A stretch of DNA of 64,000 nucleotides from a virus: the IMG/VR virus record IMGVR_UViG_3300009430_000004, positions 124,001 through 188,000 of that record, one strand, 5' to 3'. The position numbers were made by a program, and so were the translations under genes. The notes beneath the pieces are model-generated. The model saw only the letters and a program-made list of their open reading frames with translations, ran no database searches and had not been told where the DNA came from. How positions within the stretch are numbered: position 1 is the stretch's first letter; the number at the start of each line of letters is the position of its first letter. This document shows positions 37,652 to 45,933 of this stretch, one piece after another.

Positions 37652-38440
37652 TTATAACTTTCGTATATAAGTTGCACTCACAAATCCTATACCTGACGAA
37701 ATAACTGTTGTAGGCACAGGAATTGACCACCAACCATTTTGGAGGTTCATTAATTTAACTCTAGTATTCATTTCTAATTCACAGATAACAGGGTAATTTG
37801 TGCCCCTACCTGATCTCACATTAAGCATTTTAGCAGTTGTTACTCCATATACTTCATTTGATGGAACTGCTGCTTCAGGTAATATAGCAATTCCTAAGTG
37901 GTCAAGGATACCATAAGCAATCGCAATACCCATCTTCTGTTGTTCTGGGATAGTATCCACTATCTGTTTGTCAACATCATTGTCGATGAAGGCTCCTTCA
38001 ACGATAATTGCAGTCATATCAGTTTGTCTGATTACACCGTAGTAATCTGTTTTCCCATTTGTGCTTTTTTTTGAGAATGTTGGGTTAGGTCTAAAGTTTT
38101 GACCTGTTACAGTATGAACTCTTTCAACAACTTTTTTAGCTAAATCAGTGCCTTTTCCGTAGAAAATGCTATGGATAGCCTCAGCTCCGTCTCCACCACC
38201 AGCATTGTAATGGATTGAAACAAAATAGTCAGCTCCCCATTTATTAGCCATGTCGCATCTTTCTGTAAGTCCAACATACCTATCATCGCTTCGTGTTAAT
38301 CCCACTGTTAACCCATGCCGAACAAGTACCTCTTTACATTTTAGTGTTGTAACAAGATTCATGTTCTTTTCAACAAGACCATTTGCTACAGCACCAGGTT
38401 CATTTCCACCATGTCCAGCGTCTAACCATACCTTTGGCAT
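37652..38440 (-). CDS. Endolysin: N-acetylmuramoyl-L-alanine amidase (Amidase_3) with SH3-like domain
   Basis: 262 residues. It cleaves the amide bond between MurNAc and the peptide stem. Residues 1-180 form the zinc-dependent Amidase_3 domain: DAGHGG, LVEKN, SIHYNAGG and VEGAFIDN supply the His/Glu/His zinc ligands and catalytic Glu. A C-terminal bacterial SH3-like domain (about 198-262; AKMLNVRSGRGTNYPVI...NGWWSI) should bind the wall. There is no signal peptide, so export would need a holin. A late promoter match lies 24 nt upstream of the ATG and a terminator downstream. It is paralogous to the neighbouring amidase. Confidence 0.93.
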   Translation of the reverse strand: MPKVWLDAGHGGNEPGAVANGLVEKNMNLVTTLKCKEVLVRHGLTVGLTRSDDRYVGLTERCDMANKWGADYFVSIHYNAGGGDGAEAIHSIFYGKGTDLAKKVVERVHTVTGQNFRPNPTFSKKSTNGKTDYYGVIRQTDMTAIIVEGAFIDNDVDKQIVDTIPEQQKMGIAIAYGILDHLGIAILPEAAVPSNEVYGVTTAKMLNVRSGRGTNYPVICELEMNTRVKLMNLQNGWWSIPVPTTVISSGIGFVSATYIRKL

Positions 38441-38463
38441 ATTATCAGCCCCTTTCTTTTTAT

Positions 38464-38475
38464 TAATTTAATGTT
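38464..38475 (-). promoter_or_regulatory. Late promoter match AACA-N6-TA
   Basis: Minus-strand AACATTAAATTA, 24 nt before the ATG of the SH3-type amidase. Confidence 0.7.
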
Positions 38476-38491
38476 TGTGATATGAAAAAAA

Positions 38492-38532
38492 TACATAAAA
38501 AATAAGGAATCGTGATATAAAACACGATTCCT
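38492..38532 (-). terminator. Intrinsic terminator
   Basis: AGGAATCGTG/CACGATTCCT with a T run on the minus strand, behind the second amidase. Confidence 0.9.
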
Positions 38533-38537
38533 CACCT

Positions 38538-39692
38538 TTAACCTTCTACCAATACTCTGTAGGTATTTGGTCCTACAACGCTATCATCAGCAATGTGATG
38601 ATTCCATTGATATTCTTTAATTTTTCCTGCTGTAAGCGGTCCGAAACATCCATCTGGATCTGCCCCAACAGCAGTTTGAACCCATCTAACAGCCTCTCCC
38701 CTACTACCAATTCTAAGAACTGGCATCTTAGCATAGGTACTCTTTGTTAAAGCACCAACACTACCATCAACATCAAGAAGATTTCCATTCTTGTCTGTTA
38801 TTCCAAGAGCTCTTGTTAACTCTTGGTATGCTCTAACTTTACTAGAGCCACCAGGAACAGGTTTATTTAGTTCTGCAATAGCTTCATTAAGCTTTCCTAA
38901 TGTCTTAGGACCTGCAACACCATCATCTTCTCCTGCACCAAGATACTTTAATTGGAATGCTTTAACAGCAGCTTCTGTTCTTGGACCAAAATCTCCATCA
39001 GCAGATAGTTGATATCCAAGTTTAACGAGCTTTAATTGCATTTCCATAACTGTTGTACTCTTATCTCCTCTTCTGAGGCAAGTTATTCCAGGGTTTGCTT
39101 TTGGCTTCTGTACAGGAATTACTGGTGCACCATTTTGAGTAGGCATTCCAGCGGCATCCAATATGCCATGAGCTATAGCAATCCCAAATCTTTGTTGTTC
39201 TTCAACAGTATCCACTATTTTACTATCGGCACTATCAACAAATGCTCCTTCAACAATTACAGGAGGTGCATTGTTACCTCTAATAACGCCATAATAGTCA
39301 GTTCCTCTTGAATTTAATCTTGTGTAGGTTGGCTTTGGTCTAGTATTTTGTCCTAATTCGGACACGATTCTGTTAACGATACGTGATGCTAAAATATCAT
39401 CTGTCATTCCGTGGAAGATACTATGGATGGCTTCCACCCCATCCCCACCACCAGCATTGTAGTGAATGGACACAAAGAAATCAGGTCCCCAAGCATTTGA
39501 CAAAGCACATCTTTCATCAAGATCGAGATAAATGTCAGTTGTTCGGGACATTCCAACAATAACACCATGTCTCTCAAGTTCTACCTTACAAGCAATTGCT
39601 GTTGTGAGATTCATGTGTTTTTCAATTAAGTTACCAGAAACGGCACCAGGATCAGAGCCACCATGACCAGGGTCTAACCATACTTTTAGCAT
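38538..39692 (-). CDS. Endolysin: N-acetylmuramoyl-L-alanine amidase (Amidase_3) with peptidoglycan-binding repeats
   Basis: 384 residues. The N-terminal Amidase_3 domain (DPGHGG, LIEKH, SIHYNAGG, VEGAFVDS) is clearly related to that of 37652-38440. The C-terminal half differs: two PG_binding_1-type repeats, LRRGDKSTTVMEMQLKLVKLG...GDFGPRTEAAVKAFQ (about 205-265) and LRIGSRGEAVRWVQTAVG...GPLTAGKIKEYQ (about 325-375). No signal peptide. It has its own late promoter (39724-39735) and terminator, so each lysin is a separate transcription unit. Confidence 0.93.
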   Translation of the reverse strand: MLKVWLDPGHGGSDPGAVSGNLIEKHMNLTTAIACKVELERHGVIVGMSRTTDIYLDLDERCALSNAWGPDFFVSIHYNAGGGDGVEAIHSIFHGMTDDILASRIVNRIVSELGQNTRPKPTYTRLNSRGTDYYGVIRGNNAPPVIVEGAFVDSADSKIVDTVEEQQRFGIAIAHGILDAAGMPTQNGAPVIPVQKPKANPGITCLRRGDKSTTVMEMQLKLVKLGYQLSADGDFGPRTEAAVKAFQLKYLGAGEDDGVAGPKTLGKLNEAIAELNKPVPGGSSKVRAYQELTRALGITDKNGNLLDVDGSVGALTKSTYAKMPVLRIGSRGEAVRWVQTAVGADPDGCFGPLTAGKIKEYQWNHHIADDSVVGPNTYRVLVEG

Positions 39693-39723
39693 GGGTTGTC
39701 ACTCCTTCTTTGTTATAGATTCT

Positions 39724-39735
39724 TAATAGAATGTT
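39724..39735 (-). promoter_or_regulatory. Late promoter match AACA-N6-TA
   Basis: Minus-strand AACATTCTATTA, 32 nt before the ATG of the second amidase. Confidence 0.7.
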
Positions 39736-39774
39736 AAAAAAATAAAAGTTAAATGGTGATTAACACCATTTAAC
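39735..39774 (-). terminator. Intrinsic terminator
   Basis: GTTAAATGGTG/CACCATTTAAC, then TTTTATTTTTTT on the minus strand. Confidence 0.9.
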
Positions 39775-39783
39775 CTTATTTTC

Positions 39784-40272
39784 TTATTTGTGGACTTCAA
39801 ATAAAATCAACTCACCAGTATTTAACCCAAACTTTAATGTTATTGTTAATCTATCAGAGTTTAAAGTCCAATCTCTAGTCCTAAAGAGCCTACCCCTAAC
39901 ACTGTGATATATAACTAATGAATCCTTATCAACATCATACAATGGTTGATTAATAGGACATACAGTAGTTCCATCACCAGGAGATTTGAATTCTGACTCT
40001 AATATGACAGAATTTCTTTCTAATCTGAAAGTATAAATATCCCAATCATCAGGGTTGAAAACACCAGTAACTGATTCTTTTTTACATACGTGAAGTTTAT
40101 ACTTACCATCAGCAGCGTCATTTCTATATATGACATCATTACGATAGTATATTTCGTTTTCCTTAAAATCACGCACTTTGTCGATATTGTATAACACAAC
40201 ATCAGAAATTAACCTGATAATATTGTTAGAATCAATATTCCTCAGATTATCTTTCATAATTTCAATACTCAT
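39784..40272 (-). CDS. Virion/tail protein with adaptor-like VTGVFN motif
   Basis: 162 residues (MSIEIMKDNLRNID...). Residues about 40-80 (YYRNDVIYRND...LHVCKKESVTGVFNPDDW) repeat the motif found in 15527-16198, so the two share a module. GGAGGG precedes the ATG, 13 nt after the upstream gene. Second gene of a late two-gene operon, with a terminator behind it. A tail attachment role is an inference. Confidence 0.6.
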   Translation of the reverse strand: MSIEIMKDNLRNIDSNNIIRLISDVVLYNIDKVRDFKENEIYYRNDVIYRNDAADGKYKLHVCKKESVTGVFNPDDWDIYTFRLERNSVILESEFKSPGDGTTVCPINQPLYDVDKDSLVIYHSVRGRLFRTRDWTLNSDRLTITLKFGLNTGELILFEVHK

Positions 40273-40285
40273 GTTCTATCCCTCC

Positions 40286-41236
40286 TTATTTATCGAGAGT
40301 CATAAGGTCGGCATAAATCTTAGCCCCATTAACGTCTACAATATCCTCAAGGACATATTGATTGTTTATATACGCCCCATTAGTAACTGACAAAACGTTG
40401 TAAAGAAAATAGGGAAATGATTCTAATGCCAGTAATGCTGCTGCATCATACATATGAATATATGCCTCCATGTAGCTCCTTACAGTTAAATCTTTAAGTC
40501 CTAGATTCATACCCTCTTTTGTTAGAGCCTTAACAAATGTTGAGAAGTCAGTGAAATCTTCTGGAACCATCATATCATTAATCTCTTTTAAAACGAAAGG
40601 ATTACCATTTACACAATTTTTAAGTGCATAGTTAGTAACCATTTCACTATCGGTTAAACCCAGCATATTGATAAGATAGAACTTGCTTGCAAGGAATAGT
40701 ACCTTATGCATTTTGCTCTTATCAACATTTAATGCATATTTCTTATTTAATACTCTAACGAACATGTTTGAGTACACCGCAGAACCGTTTGTAATGATAA
40801 CATTACGAGTTGCTATTTGCTTACTGTAATGATAGCAGAGCTTAGCAAGATATGCAGATTCAATCATTGTATAAAGTTTCTTAGGGTCAATGTTAACATT
40901 GCCGTTTTCTTTATTCATTGTACCATACACATCAACTACAACAACAGCTACTACTTTATCAGCAGCATTTTTAGTTAAGAAGAATGGCATACATGAAGGT
41001 ATTTTAGCCCCATCTGGTGAATACATAAGCATGATATCCCCAGTTTCAACTTCATTAAGAACTTTATACTTTAATGGGAATTTAAAGTTCTTGTTTATTA
41101 TCATAAATGCCTCTTCAAGGTTGTTCTTCTTGAGAACAGTTCCATTTTGTAATATTTTGGCTATATTGTTTGTAACTGCCCCGCTTTGATTAAGATTCCT
41201 ATATATGAAGGTATCTTGAAGCGTTTTGAATGACAT
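40286..41236 (-). CDS. Putative virion protein
   Basis: 316 residues from the ATG at 41236 (MSFKTLQDTF), preferred over the in-frame GTG at 41254 because AAAGGATG lies between them. Mixed alpha/beta, with a hydrophobic strand (KVVAVVVVDVYG) and a helical C-terminal half. No family recognised. A late promoter match at 41267-41278 lies 31 nt upstream. This is the rightmost gene of the late minus-strand block and diverges from the replication genes. Confidence 0.6.
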   Translation of the reverse strand: MSFKTLQDTFIYRNLNQSGAVTNNIAKILQNGTVLKKNNLEEAFMIINKNFKFPLKYKVLNEVETGDIMLMYSPDGAKIPSCMPFFLTKNAADKVVAVVVVDVYGTMNKENGNVNIDPKKLYTMIESAYLAKLCYHYSKQIATRNVIITNGSAVYSNMFVRVLNKKYALNVDKSKMHKVLFLASKFYLINMLGLTDSEMVTNYALKNCVNGNPFVLKEINDMMVPEDFTDFSTFVKALTKEGMNLGLKDLTVRSYMEAYIHMYDAAALLALESFPYFLYNVLSVTNGAYINNQYVLEDIVDVNGAKIYADLMTLDK

Positions 41237-41266
41237 ATTACCACATCCTTTCACACTTTTTAATAT

Positions 41267-41278
41267 TATTAGTATGTT
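41267..41278 (-). promoter_or_regulatory. Late promoter match AACA-N6-TA
   Basis: Minus-strand AACATACTAATA, 31 nt before the ATG at 41236. Confidence 0.7.
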
Positions 41279-41356
41279 TCCATAGTATGTAAGAAAAAAT
41301 AGTCTCTGATTATTAAAATATTTTTTGACAAACTTTAATATAAAACAAATTAAGAG

Positions 41357-41366
41357 TATATATTAT
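41357..41366 (+). promoter_or_regulatory. Early-type element TATATATTAT
   Basis: TATATATTAT, 20 nt before the ATG of the Cas4/RecB-like nuclease gene. It starts the replication operon. Confidence 0.5.
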
Positions 41367-41386
41367 ATAACCGAGGAGGGGTGAAA

Positions 41387-42043
41387 ATGTATAATAGTGG
41401 GCATACTCAGTATTTTAATAGTGATAATATAGAAGTGCCTAGTGCAACGACCGTATTAAAGATTTTAAATAAACCTGCCCTTGTTAAATGGGCTAATTAT
41501 TTAGGCTTCAAGAGACAAAATGTCGATGAAGTGTTAGATGCATCAGCTACTATTGGCACATTAGTGCATCAATTGATATATAGTTACTTAATGGATAAGT
41601 ATGTTATATGGATTGGGACAAGAAAATGTGGTAAAGCTACTGCAATGATGTATATGAACAGCTTCCTTGAATGGAAAAGGACACATGAAGTGAAACCTAC
41701 ATTCATGGAAAAACAATTTACCAGCAAAAGATTTGGTGGTACAATAGATTTTTACGGTGAAGTCGATGGTAAAAAGACAGTATTAGACTTCAAAACATCA
41801 AAGAAACCTTATTCGTCTATGTTCCTTCAGTTAGCAGCTTACTGTATAATGTTAGAAGAGGCTGGATATGAAGTAGAACAATTGGCGATTATAATTATTA
41901 ATAACTCAGGTTATAATGAAAAGTTTATAACAAGGGAGGAGATACAAAGGTATATTGACGTATTCATAAAACTCGTGGAAGTATTTCATAACTGGTACGA
42001 CTTGAATATAGAGCATGGATGGGGGGATATACTTGCAAAATAA
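41387..42043 (+). CDS. PD-(D/E)XK nuclease, Cas4/RecB-like
   Basis: 218 residues from the ATG at 41387 (GAGGAGGGG upstream; the GTG at 41381 overlaps it). The motifs of the RecB/Cas4 nuclease fold are all present in order: GTLVHQLI with its His, FGGTIDFYGEVDG, VLDFKTSKKP (catalytic D-x-K) and QLAAYCIML. There is no Cys cluster, so no iron-sulphur site as in Cas4. It starts the replication/recombination operon with an SbcD-like nuclease and DnaB-like helicase, which suggests DNA end processing. A TATATATTAT motif lies just upstream. Confidence 0.85.
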   Translation: MYNSGHTQYFNSDNIEVPSATTVLKILNKPALVKWANYLGFKRQNVDEVLDASATIGTLVHQLIYSYLMDKYVIWIGTRKCGKATAMMYMNSFLEWKRTHEVKPTFMEKQFTSKRFGGTIDFYGEVDGKKTVLDFKTSKKPYSSMFLQLAAYCIMLEEAGYEVEQLAIIIINNSGYNEKFITREEIQRYIDVFIKLVEVFHNWYDLNIEHGWGDILAK

Positions 42044-43220
42044 TCCGTATGTTGGAGCCATTTTCGCTGACGTTCATACAGGTGCGTTTAAACCTGTTAT
42101 ACTATACAATGAGTTTAAGGAAGAGGCTCTAGAATATCTAGAAGGACTAGCAATCCTTGATTTTATAGTTATTTGTGGAGATTTCTTCCACACTAAGTTA
42201 TCAATGAATTCAGACCACGCTAAGTATGCATTTCAAATACTGATGAGATTATTAGACATCTGTGAGAAGAAAAATGCTAAACTTAGGATAGTTAAAGGTA
42301 CTGAAAGTCATGACAATAAACAATTAGAAATATTTGAGTCTATAATCAAAATGAGCAAGTATGACTTTAAGATTATAGACACAGTTGGAACAGAAATGTT
42401 ATTTGACGATATGAAGGTTCTATATATACCAGAGGAATATGTAGAAGACAAGGATGAATATTATAAGGACTATTTTGACCAAGAATATGATATGATATTC
42501 GGACATGGTTTAGTGTCAGAAGTTGTATTCGTAGCTTCAAGGCAGGAGAGTGAAGAAACTATGGCTAAAGCTCCTGTATTTAAATCAGAAGAATTGCTCA
42601 GAATATGCAAAGGACCTGTATTCTTTGGACATATTCATACACCTCAGGTCATTAATGATAGATTTATTTATGTTGGTTCATTTTCAAGATGGAGTTTTGG
42701 TGAAGAAGAAGATAAAGGGTTTTATACCGTATCATATGAAACTGACAGCAGTAATTTCATGACAGAGTTTATTGTCAATAAGAAAGCGAGGAAATATGAT
42801 ACTATTACTATAGACTATACTTCGCCAATATTTGATAAATCTGAAACTGAACAAGTAGATTATCTAATTAAGTTAGCAAATTCTCTTGTAATTGATTATT
42901 TGAGACTTGAGATAAATATACCTGAGGAATACGACAAATCGCCATTATTGGTGAATATGATTAATGATGTCTTTAATAAATATCCAAATATAAAGACAAA
43001 GATTAATAACAACAAGAAGCTTCGACAAAAGAAAGAAACAGAAGAAAAGATAAATCTATTATTAACACGATATGGATTTATATTCGATAAAACGCTGAGC
43101 CATGAGGAGAAACTTTCATTGTTTATTAAAGAAAAATACAACAGAAACATTCCTGTAAATAAGATGAGACAATATCTTTATGAGCAGTTAAGAGTTAGGG
43201 GGTCTCAGCATGGTGTCTAG
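42033..43220 (+). CDS. sbcD: SbcD/Mre11-like exonuclease subunit
   Basis: 395 residues from a TTG at 42033, chosen because ATGGGGGGAT precedes it; an in-frame ATG at 42015 would put the ribosome binding site inside the gene. Calcineurin-like phosphoesterase motifs occur in order: DVHTG, GDFFHTK, GTESHD (GNHD in most members), GHGLV and GHIHTP. These bind the two metals of Mre11/SbcD/T4 gp47 nucleases, which work with an SbcC/gp46 ATPase not seen in this window. It overlaps the upstream gene by 11 nt and the downstream one by 11 nt. Confidence 0.85.
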   Translation: MQNNPYVGAIFADVHTGAFKPVILYNEFKEEALEYLEGLAILDFIVICGDFFHTKLSMNSDHAKYAFQILMRLLDICEKKNAKLRIVKGTESHDNKQLEIFESIIKMSKYDFKIIDTVGTEMLFDDMKVLYIPEEYVEDKDEYYKDYFDQEYDMIFGHGLVSEVVFVASRQESEETMAKAPVFKSEELLRICKGPVFFGHIHTPQVINDRFIYVGSFSRWSFGEEEDKGFYTVSYETDSSNFMTEFIVNKKARKYDTITIDYTSPIFDKSETEQVDYLIKLANSLVIDYLRLEINIPEEYDKSPLLVNMINDVFNKYPNIKTKINNNKKLRQKKETEEKINLLLTRYGFIFDKTLSHEEKLSLFIKEKYNRNIPVNKMRQYLYEQLRVRGSQHGV

Positions 43221-44868
43221 AAATAATAAATTCAAGCTAGTTGAATATGAGCAAAAGAAAATACCACTAAAATTCGATATTACAATGCTAAATATGTTAG
43301 TAGGATACTTGTTTAAGAAGTCAGCACAGATTACTAGAAAGTCCTTAACAAGTATGAATAAGTTATTTACAATAATAGATGAAAGGGTATATGAAGGCAA
43401 TGAGCAACTAGAGGCTAGACTTAATTTTATAAATAGAGCATTGAAAGCAAGACTTGAGCTCGGCATGGAGAATGAAAATGTAATAATTAACTTTTGTCGA
43501 ACTGACAACTATAATAAAGAGAATGACGAAATAATAAAGAACCTTGAAATATATAAGAGAATTAATTTCGAGGAAATAAAGTTTATAAATAAGGCAGTAG
43601 AAGATAGACTTCAATATGCCGACTTATTTAATTACAAAGACCACCTATATTCAACGGTGGAGAAATTAGACTCAGGTGATTATGACTCATTTCAAGAAAT
43701 AAATAATGAGTTGCTGAGTATATGTAAGGTTATAGTTAATAATAGTAGAAAGATTAAGGTTGTTGAAGAAGTTGATACATTCAGCTTAGACCCTGAAACT
43801 TTCGAAGATAATGTAACTGATATAGTTAATAGACTGAAAGACCCATCAAGAATACTCAAGACAGGACTTCAGAAGCTTAATCAAATATTAGCTCCTGGAT
43901 ACCAGTCTAAGAGACTTTATATGTATATGGGTCTTCCAGCAGGATTTAAGTCAGGTATCTTGTTGAAAACTGCAAGAGATATTAAGAAGTTCAACAAGGG
44001 TGTAATGACAAAGAAAGCAGGAAAGAGTCCATGTGTGTTATTAGTCACCATGGAAAACTCTGTGGAAGAATCAATTGAACGTCTATTTAATATGACAGTT
44101 ACCCCTGATGATATCAGAAACTTCACAGCTAAACAAGTTGTTAAGATGCTTAAGGAACAAGGGGAACTCATACTTAAAGATGACGAAGATATTGATATCA
44201 TCATTAAATACTATCCAAATAGAAGTATTGATACCAATGACCTCTATACAATTATAGAGGAATTATCAGATGACAACAAAGAAGTTATAGCTTTAATTCT
44301 TGACTATATTAAGAGAATCAGACCTGCTGAAAAAGCAAAGGATGAAAAAGAAGAATTAAAGAATGTAACAAACGAATTAAAGAATTTGGCAACAGAGTTA
44401 GATATACCAGTTATAACAGCTCATCAGTTAAATAGGGCAGGTGCTGGAGCAGTAGATGCCGCAATGCAAGCTAATAAAGAAGACTTAGCAAGATTTGTTG
44501 GTAGAGCTAATGTAGGTAGTGCTTGGGAAGTTGTAGAAAACTCAGACTGGTGCTGTATTATTAACGTTGAGAAGAAACGTGATACTGGTCAATATTATCT
44601 AACATTCAAGAGAGTTAAGATAAGGTATAGAGACCCTAATGATTTAGGTTACTTCAATCATCCATTCGTTATGGGTAATAGGATGCAGCTTATTGATGAC
44701 ATGGGTCTTGATAAACCATTATCTGAAGAAAGCTTATCATCAGACTTCGAGGGTGTTGAGCTTGGAAACAAGAAAGGTAAGAGAAATGCAACTGAACGTG
44801 AGGTCATTGATGATGACAATGATAGTGATATCTTTGAATTTGCATGTGCAATAAATTCAAGAAAATAA
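43210..44868 (+). CDS. dnaB: DnaB-like replicative helicase
   Basis: 552 residues. The N-terminal 200 residues are helical and phage-specific. The RecA-like helicase core has a Walker A at residues 241-248 (GLPAGFKS, where the usual Gly before Lys is Phe), an E-containing motif (LLVTMENSVEE), Walker B (VIALILDYIKRI) and a DnaB motif H4-like segment (PVITAHQLNRAG). The C terminus is acidic. It unwinds DNA at the phage fork. The ATG has AGGGGGT upstream and overlaps the sbcD-like gene. No primase domain is present. Confidence 0.85.
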   Translation: MVSRNNKFKLVEYEQKKIPLKFDITMLNMLVGYLFKKSAQITRKSLTSMNKLFTIIDERVYEGNEQLEARLNFINRALKARLELGMENENVIINFCRTDNYNKENDEIIKNLEIYKRINFEEIKFINKAVEDRLQYADLFNYKDHLYSTVEKLDSGDYDSFQEINNELLSICKVIVNNSRKIKVVEEVDTFSLDPETFEDNVTDIVNRLKDPSRILKTGLQKLNQILAPGYQSKRLYMYMGLPAGFKSGILLKTARDIKKFNKGVMTKKAGKSPCVLLVTMENSVEESIERLFNMTVTPDDIRNFTAKQVVKMLKEQGELILKDDEDIDIIIKYYPNRSIDTNDLYTIIEELSDDNKEVIALILDYIKRIRPAEKAKDEKEELKNVTNELKNLATELDIPVITAHQLNRAGAGAVDAAMQANKEDLARFVGRANVGSAWEVVENSDWCCIINVEKKRDTGQYYLTFKRVKIRYRDPNDLGYFNHPFVMGNRMQLIDDMGLDKPLSEESLSSDFEGVELGNKKGKRNATEREVIDDDNDSDIFEFACAINSRK

Positions 44869-44886
44869 AGTGATGGGGGTTATAAA

Positions 44887-45213
44887 ATGTCTACAAATAT
44901 TACTAGATTAAAAGAGTTGATTGGCAAAGAAATGGACATGGGACTTATCTATTGGGAGGAATATGATTTCAAAAAGACACACAATCACATGAATATCGGA
45001 ACGTACAAAATCGAGTATAAAAAGATTCTGAAAGAACAGTTCGATATTGAAACTCCATACAATAAGCTAAGTGAAGAAGAAACTGCTAAAGTCTTAGATG
45101 GGTTTGAGAAAAAATTCCGTGTATCAACCGAGCTATTTAAACTCAGAAATACAGTACATCAATTCAGAGCACCACAATTACAATTGTGGATACAACTTAG
45201 TAAGAAGAAGTAA
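44887..45213 (+). CDS. Hypothetical small protein
   Basis: 108 residues, charged and helical (MSTNITRLKELIGKEMD...), no known motif. The ribosome binding site GATGGGGG lies after the helicase stop, so it belongs to the replication operon. It might be a helicase partner such as a loader, but nothing in the sequence proves this. Confidence 0.65.
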   Translation: MSTNITRLKELIGKEMDMGLIYWEEYDFKKTHNHMNIGTYKIEYKKILKEQFDIETPYNKLSEEETAKVLDGFEKKFRVSTELFKLRNTVHQFRAPQLQLWIQLSKKK

Positions 45214-45229
45214 TGGGGGTATACTGAAT

Positions 45230-45457
45230 ATGAAAAAGAAGATATTAAGATTTATTCAGTTTATTACCAATGTACACAGAATACACCATATTACGTATTC
45301 TTATGGATGGACATTTAAACCGATACCAATTGGATACTTTGATGGATATAAAGAGAAAGACTGTAAAGAAAACTGGTGGGCTCTAAAGAAAATCAAAGGA
45401 TTCCATGTTATAAAAAGAAAAGATTTTCATGATTGTACCACAACGGGTACATATTAA
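45230..45457 (+). CDS. Small basic protein, unknown
   Basis: 75 residues from the ATG at 45230 (MKKKILRFIQF), rich in Lys, His, Trp and Tyr. ATGGGGGT precedes it at normal spacing. The frame is open upstream but overlaps the previous gene there. It is the last gene of the replication operon; a terminator lies 18 nt downstream. Function unknown. Confidence 0.6.
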   Translation: MKKKILRFIQFITNVHRIHHITYSYGWTFKPIPIGYFDGYKEKDCKENWWALKKIKGFHVIKRKDFHDCTTTGTY

Positions 45458-45475
45458 TATAAAAAAATAAAATCG

Positions 45476-45504
45476 GGGTAGCTTATGCTACCCTTAATTT
45501 TTTT
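45476..45504. terminator. Terminator between convergent genes
   Basis: GGGTAGC/GCTACCC, loop ttat, T run; ends the replication operon. Confidence 0.8.
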
Positions 45505-45784
45505 GGCTTATTGACCTATTCTTAACCTCTATCTTCGTCCAATACCCATGAAGATGAGGGGTTGTTCGTATCATATTGAAAAATGAGCTCGGAATATCTC
45601 GTTTATATGTATTACAACTTATTATATGTTTAAGTATATCCAATGACACTATATTCTGTCGTATTAAACTGAACTCAAAATCCTCATTAAAGAATTCATA
45701 TATAACATGATAATACACTGATAATTTAACCCTTTCAGCAATAGTTAGGTCTTCTCCATTTACAGTCTTAATTATACTCTCCAT
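45494..45784 (-). CDS. Hypothetical early-type protein
   Basis: 96 residues from the ATG at 45784, six bases beyond AGGGGGT; the ATG at 45790 touches that site. Helical, with no known motif. It is transcribed from a full two-part early promoter at 45900-45933, possibly after a short ORF (45796-45897). It converges on the replication operon and shares its terminator. Confidence 0.6.
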   Translation of the reverse strand: MESIIKTVNGEDLTIAERVKLSVYYHVIYEFFNEDFEFSLIRQNIVSLDILKHIISCNTYKRDIPSSFFNMIRTTPHLHGYWTKIEVKNRSISQKN

Positions 45785-45795
45785 ACTCATACCCC

Positions 45796-45897
45796 CTAAA
45801 ACCTTTGTCGGAACATAAAAAATATAAGTCCAAAAGATAAACTTATAATTTTTCCAATAGAATATAATAATAGATGCCGTACCTTAACGTCATCCAT
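45796..45897 (-). CDS. Possible 33-residue membrane peptide
   Basis: ATG at 45897 opens a 33-codon frame with a hydrophobic stretch (HLLLYSIGKIISLSFGLIFFMF) flanked by charged residues, MDDVKVR before and RQRF after. It ends just before the ribosome binding site of the next gene. The start lies only 3 nt from the TATATATTATAA element, so it would have to be leaderless or nearly so. No ribosome binding site is visible, so translation is doubtful. Confidence 0.3.
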   Translation of the reverse strand: MDDVKVRHLLLYSIGKIISLSFGLIFFMFRQRF

Positions 45898-45899
45898 TA

Positions 45900-45933
45900 T
45901 TATAATATATATTTTCTGGATTTGAATATACGA
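45900..45933 (-). promoter_or_regulatory. Two-part early promoter (CGTA + 21 nt + TATATATTATAA)
   Basis: Minus strand: TCGTATA begins at 45933 and TATATATTATAA at 45911, with the standard 21-nt spacing. It precedes the genes at 45897 and 45784. Confidence 0.65.

Noticed and set aside
41325-41330. TTGACA as a host sigma-A -35 box for the replication operon
   Set aside because: No -10-like hexamer at 16-18 nt; the TATATATTAT block is 26 nt away, so the phage-type element is a better explanation.
41387-42043. Cas4 nuclease as a sign of a CRISPR adaptation module
   Set aside because: No Cys cluster, no Cas1/Cas2 and no array; neighbours are replication genes.
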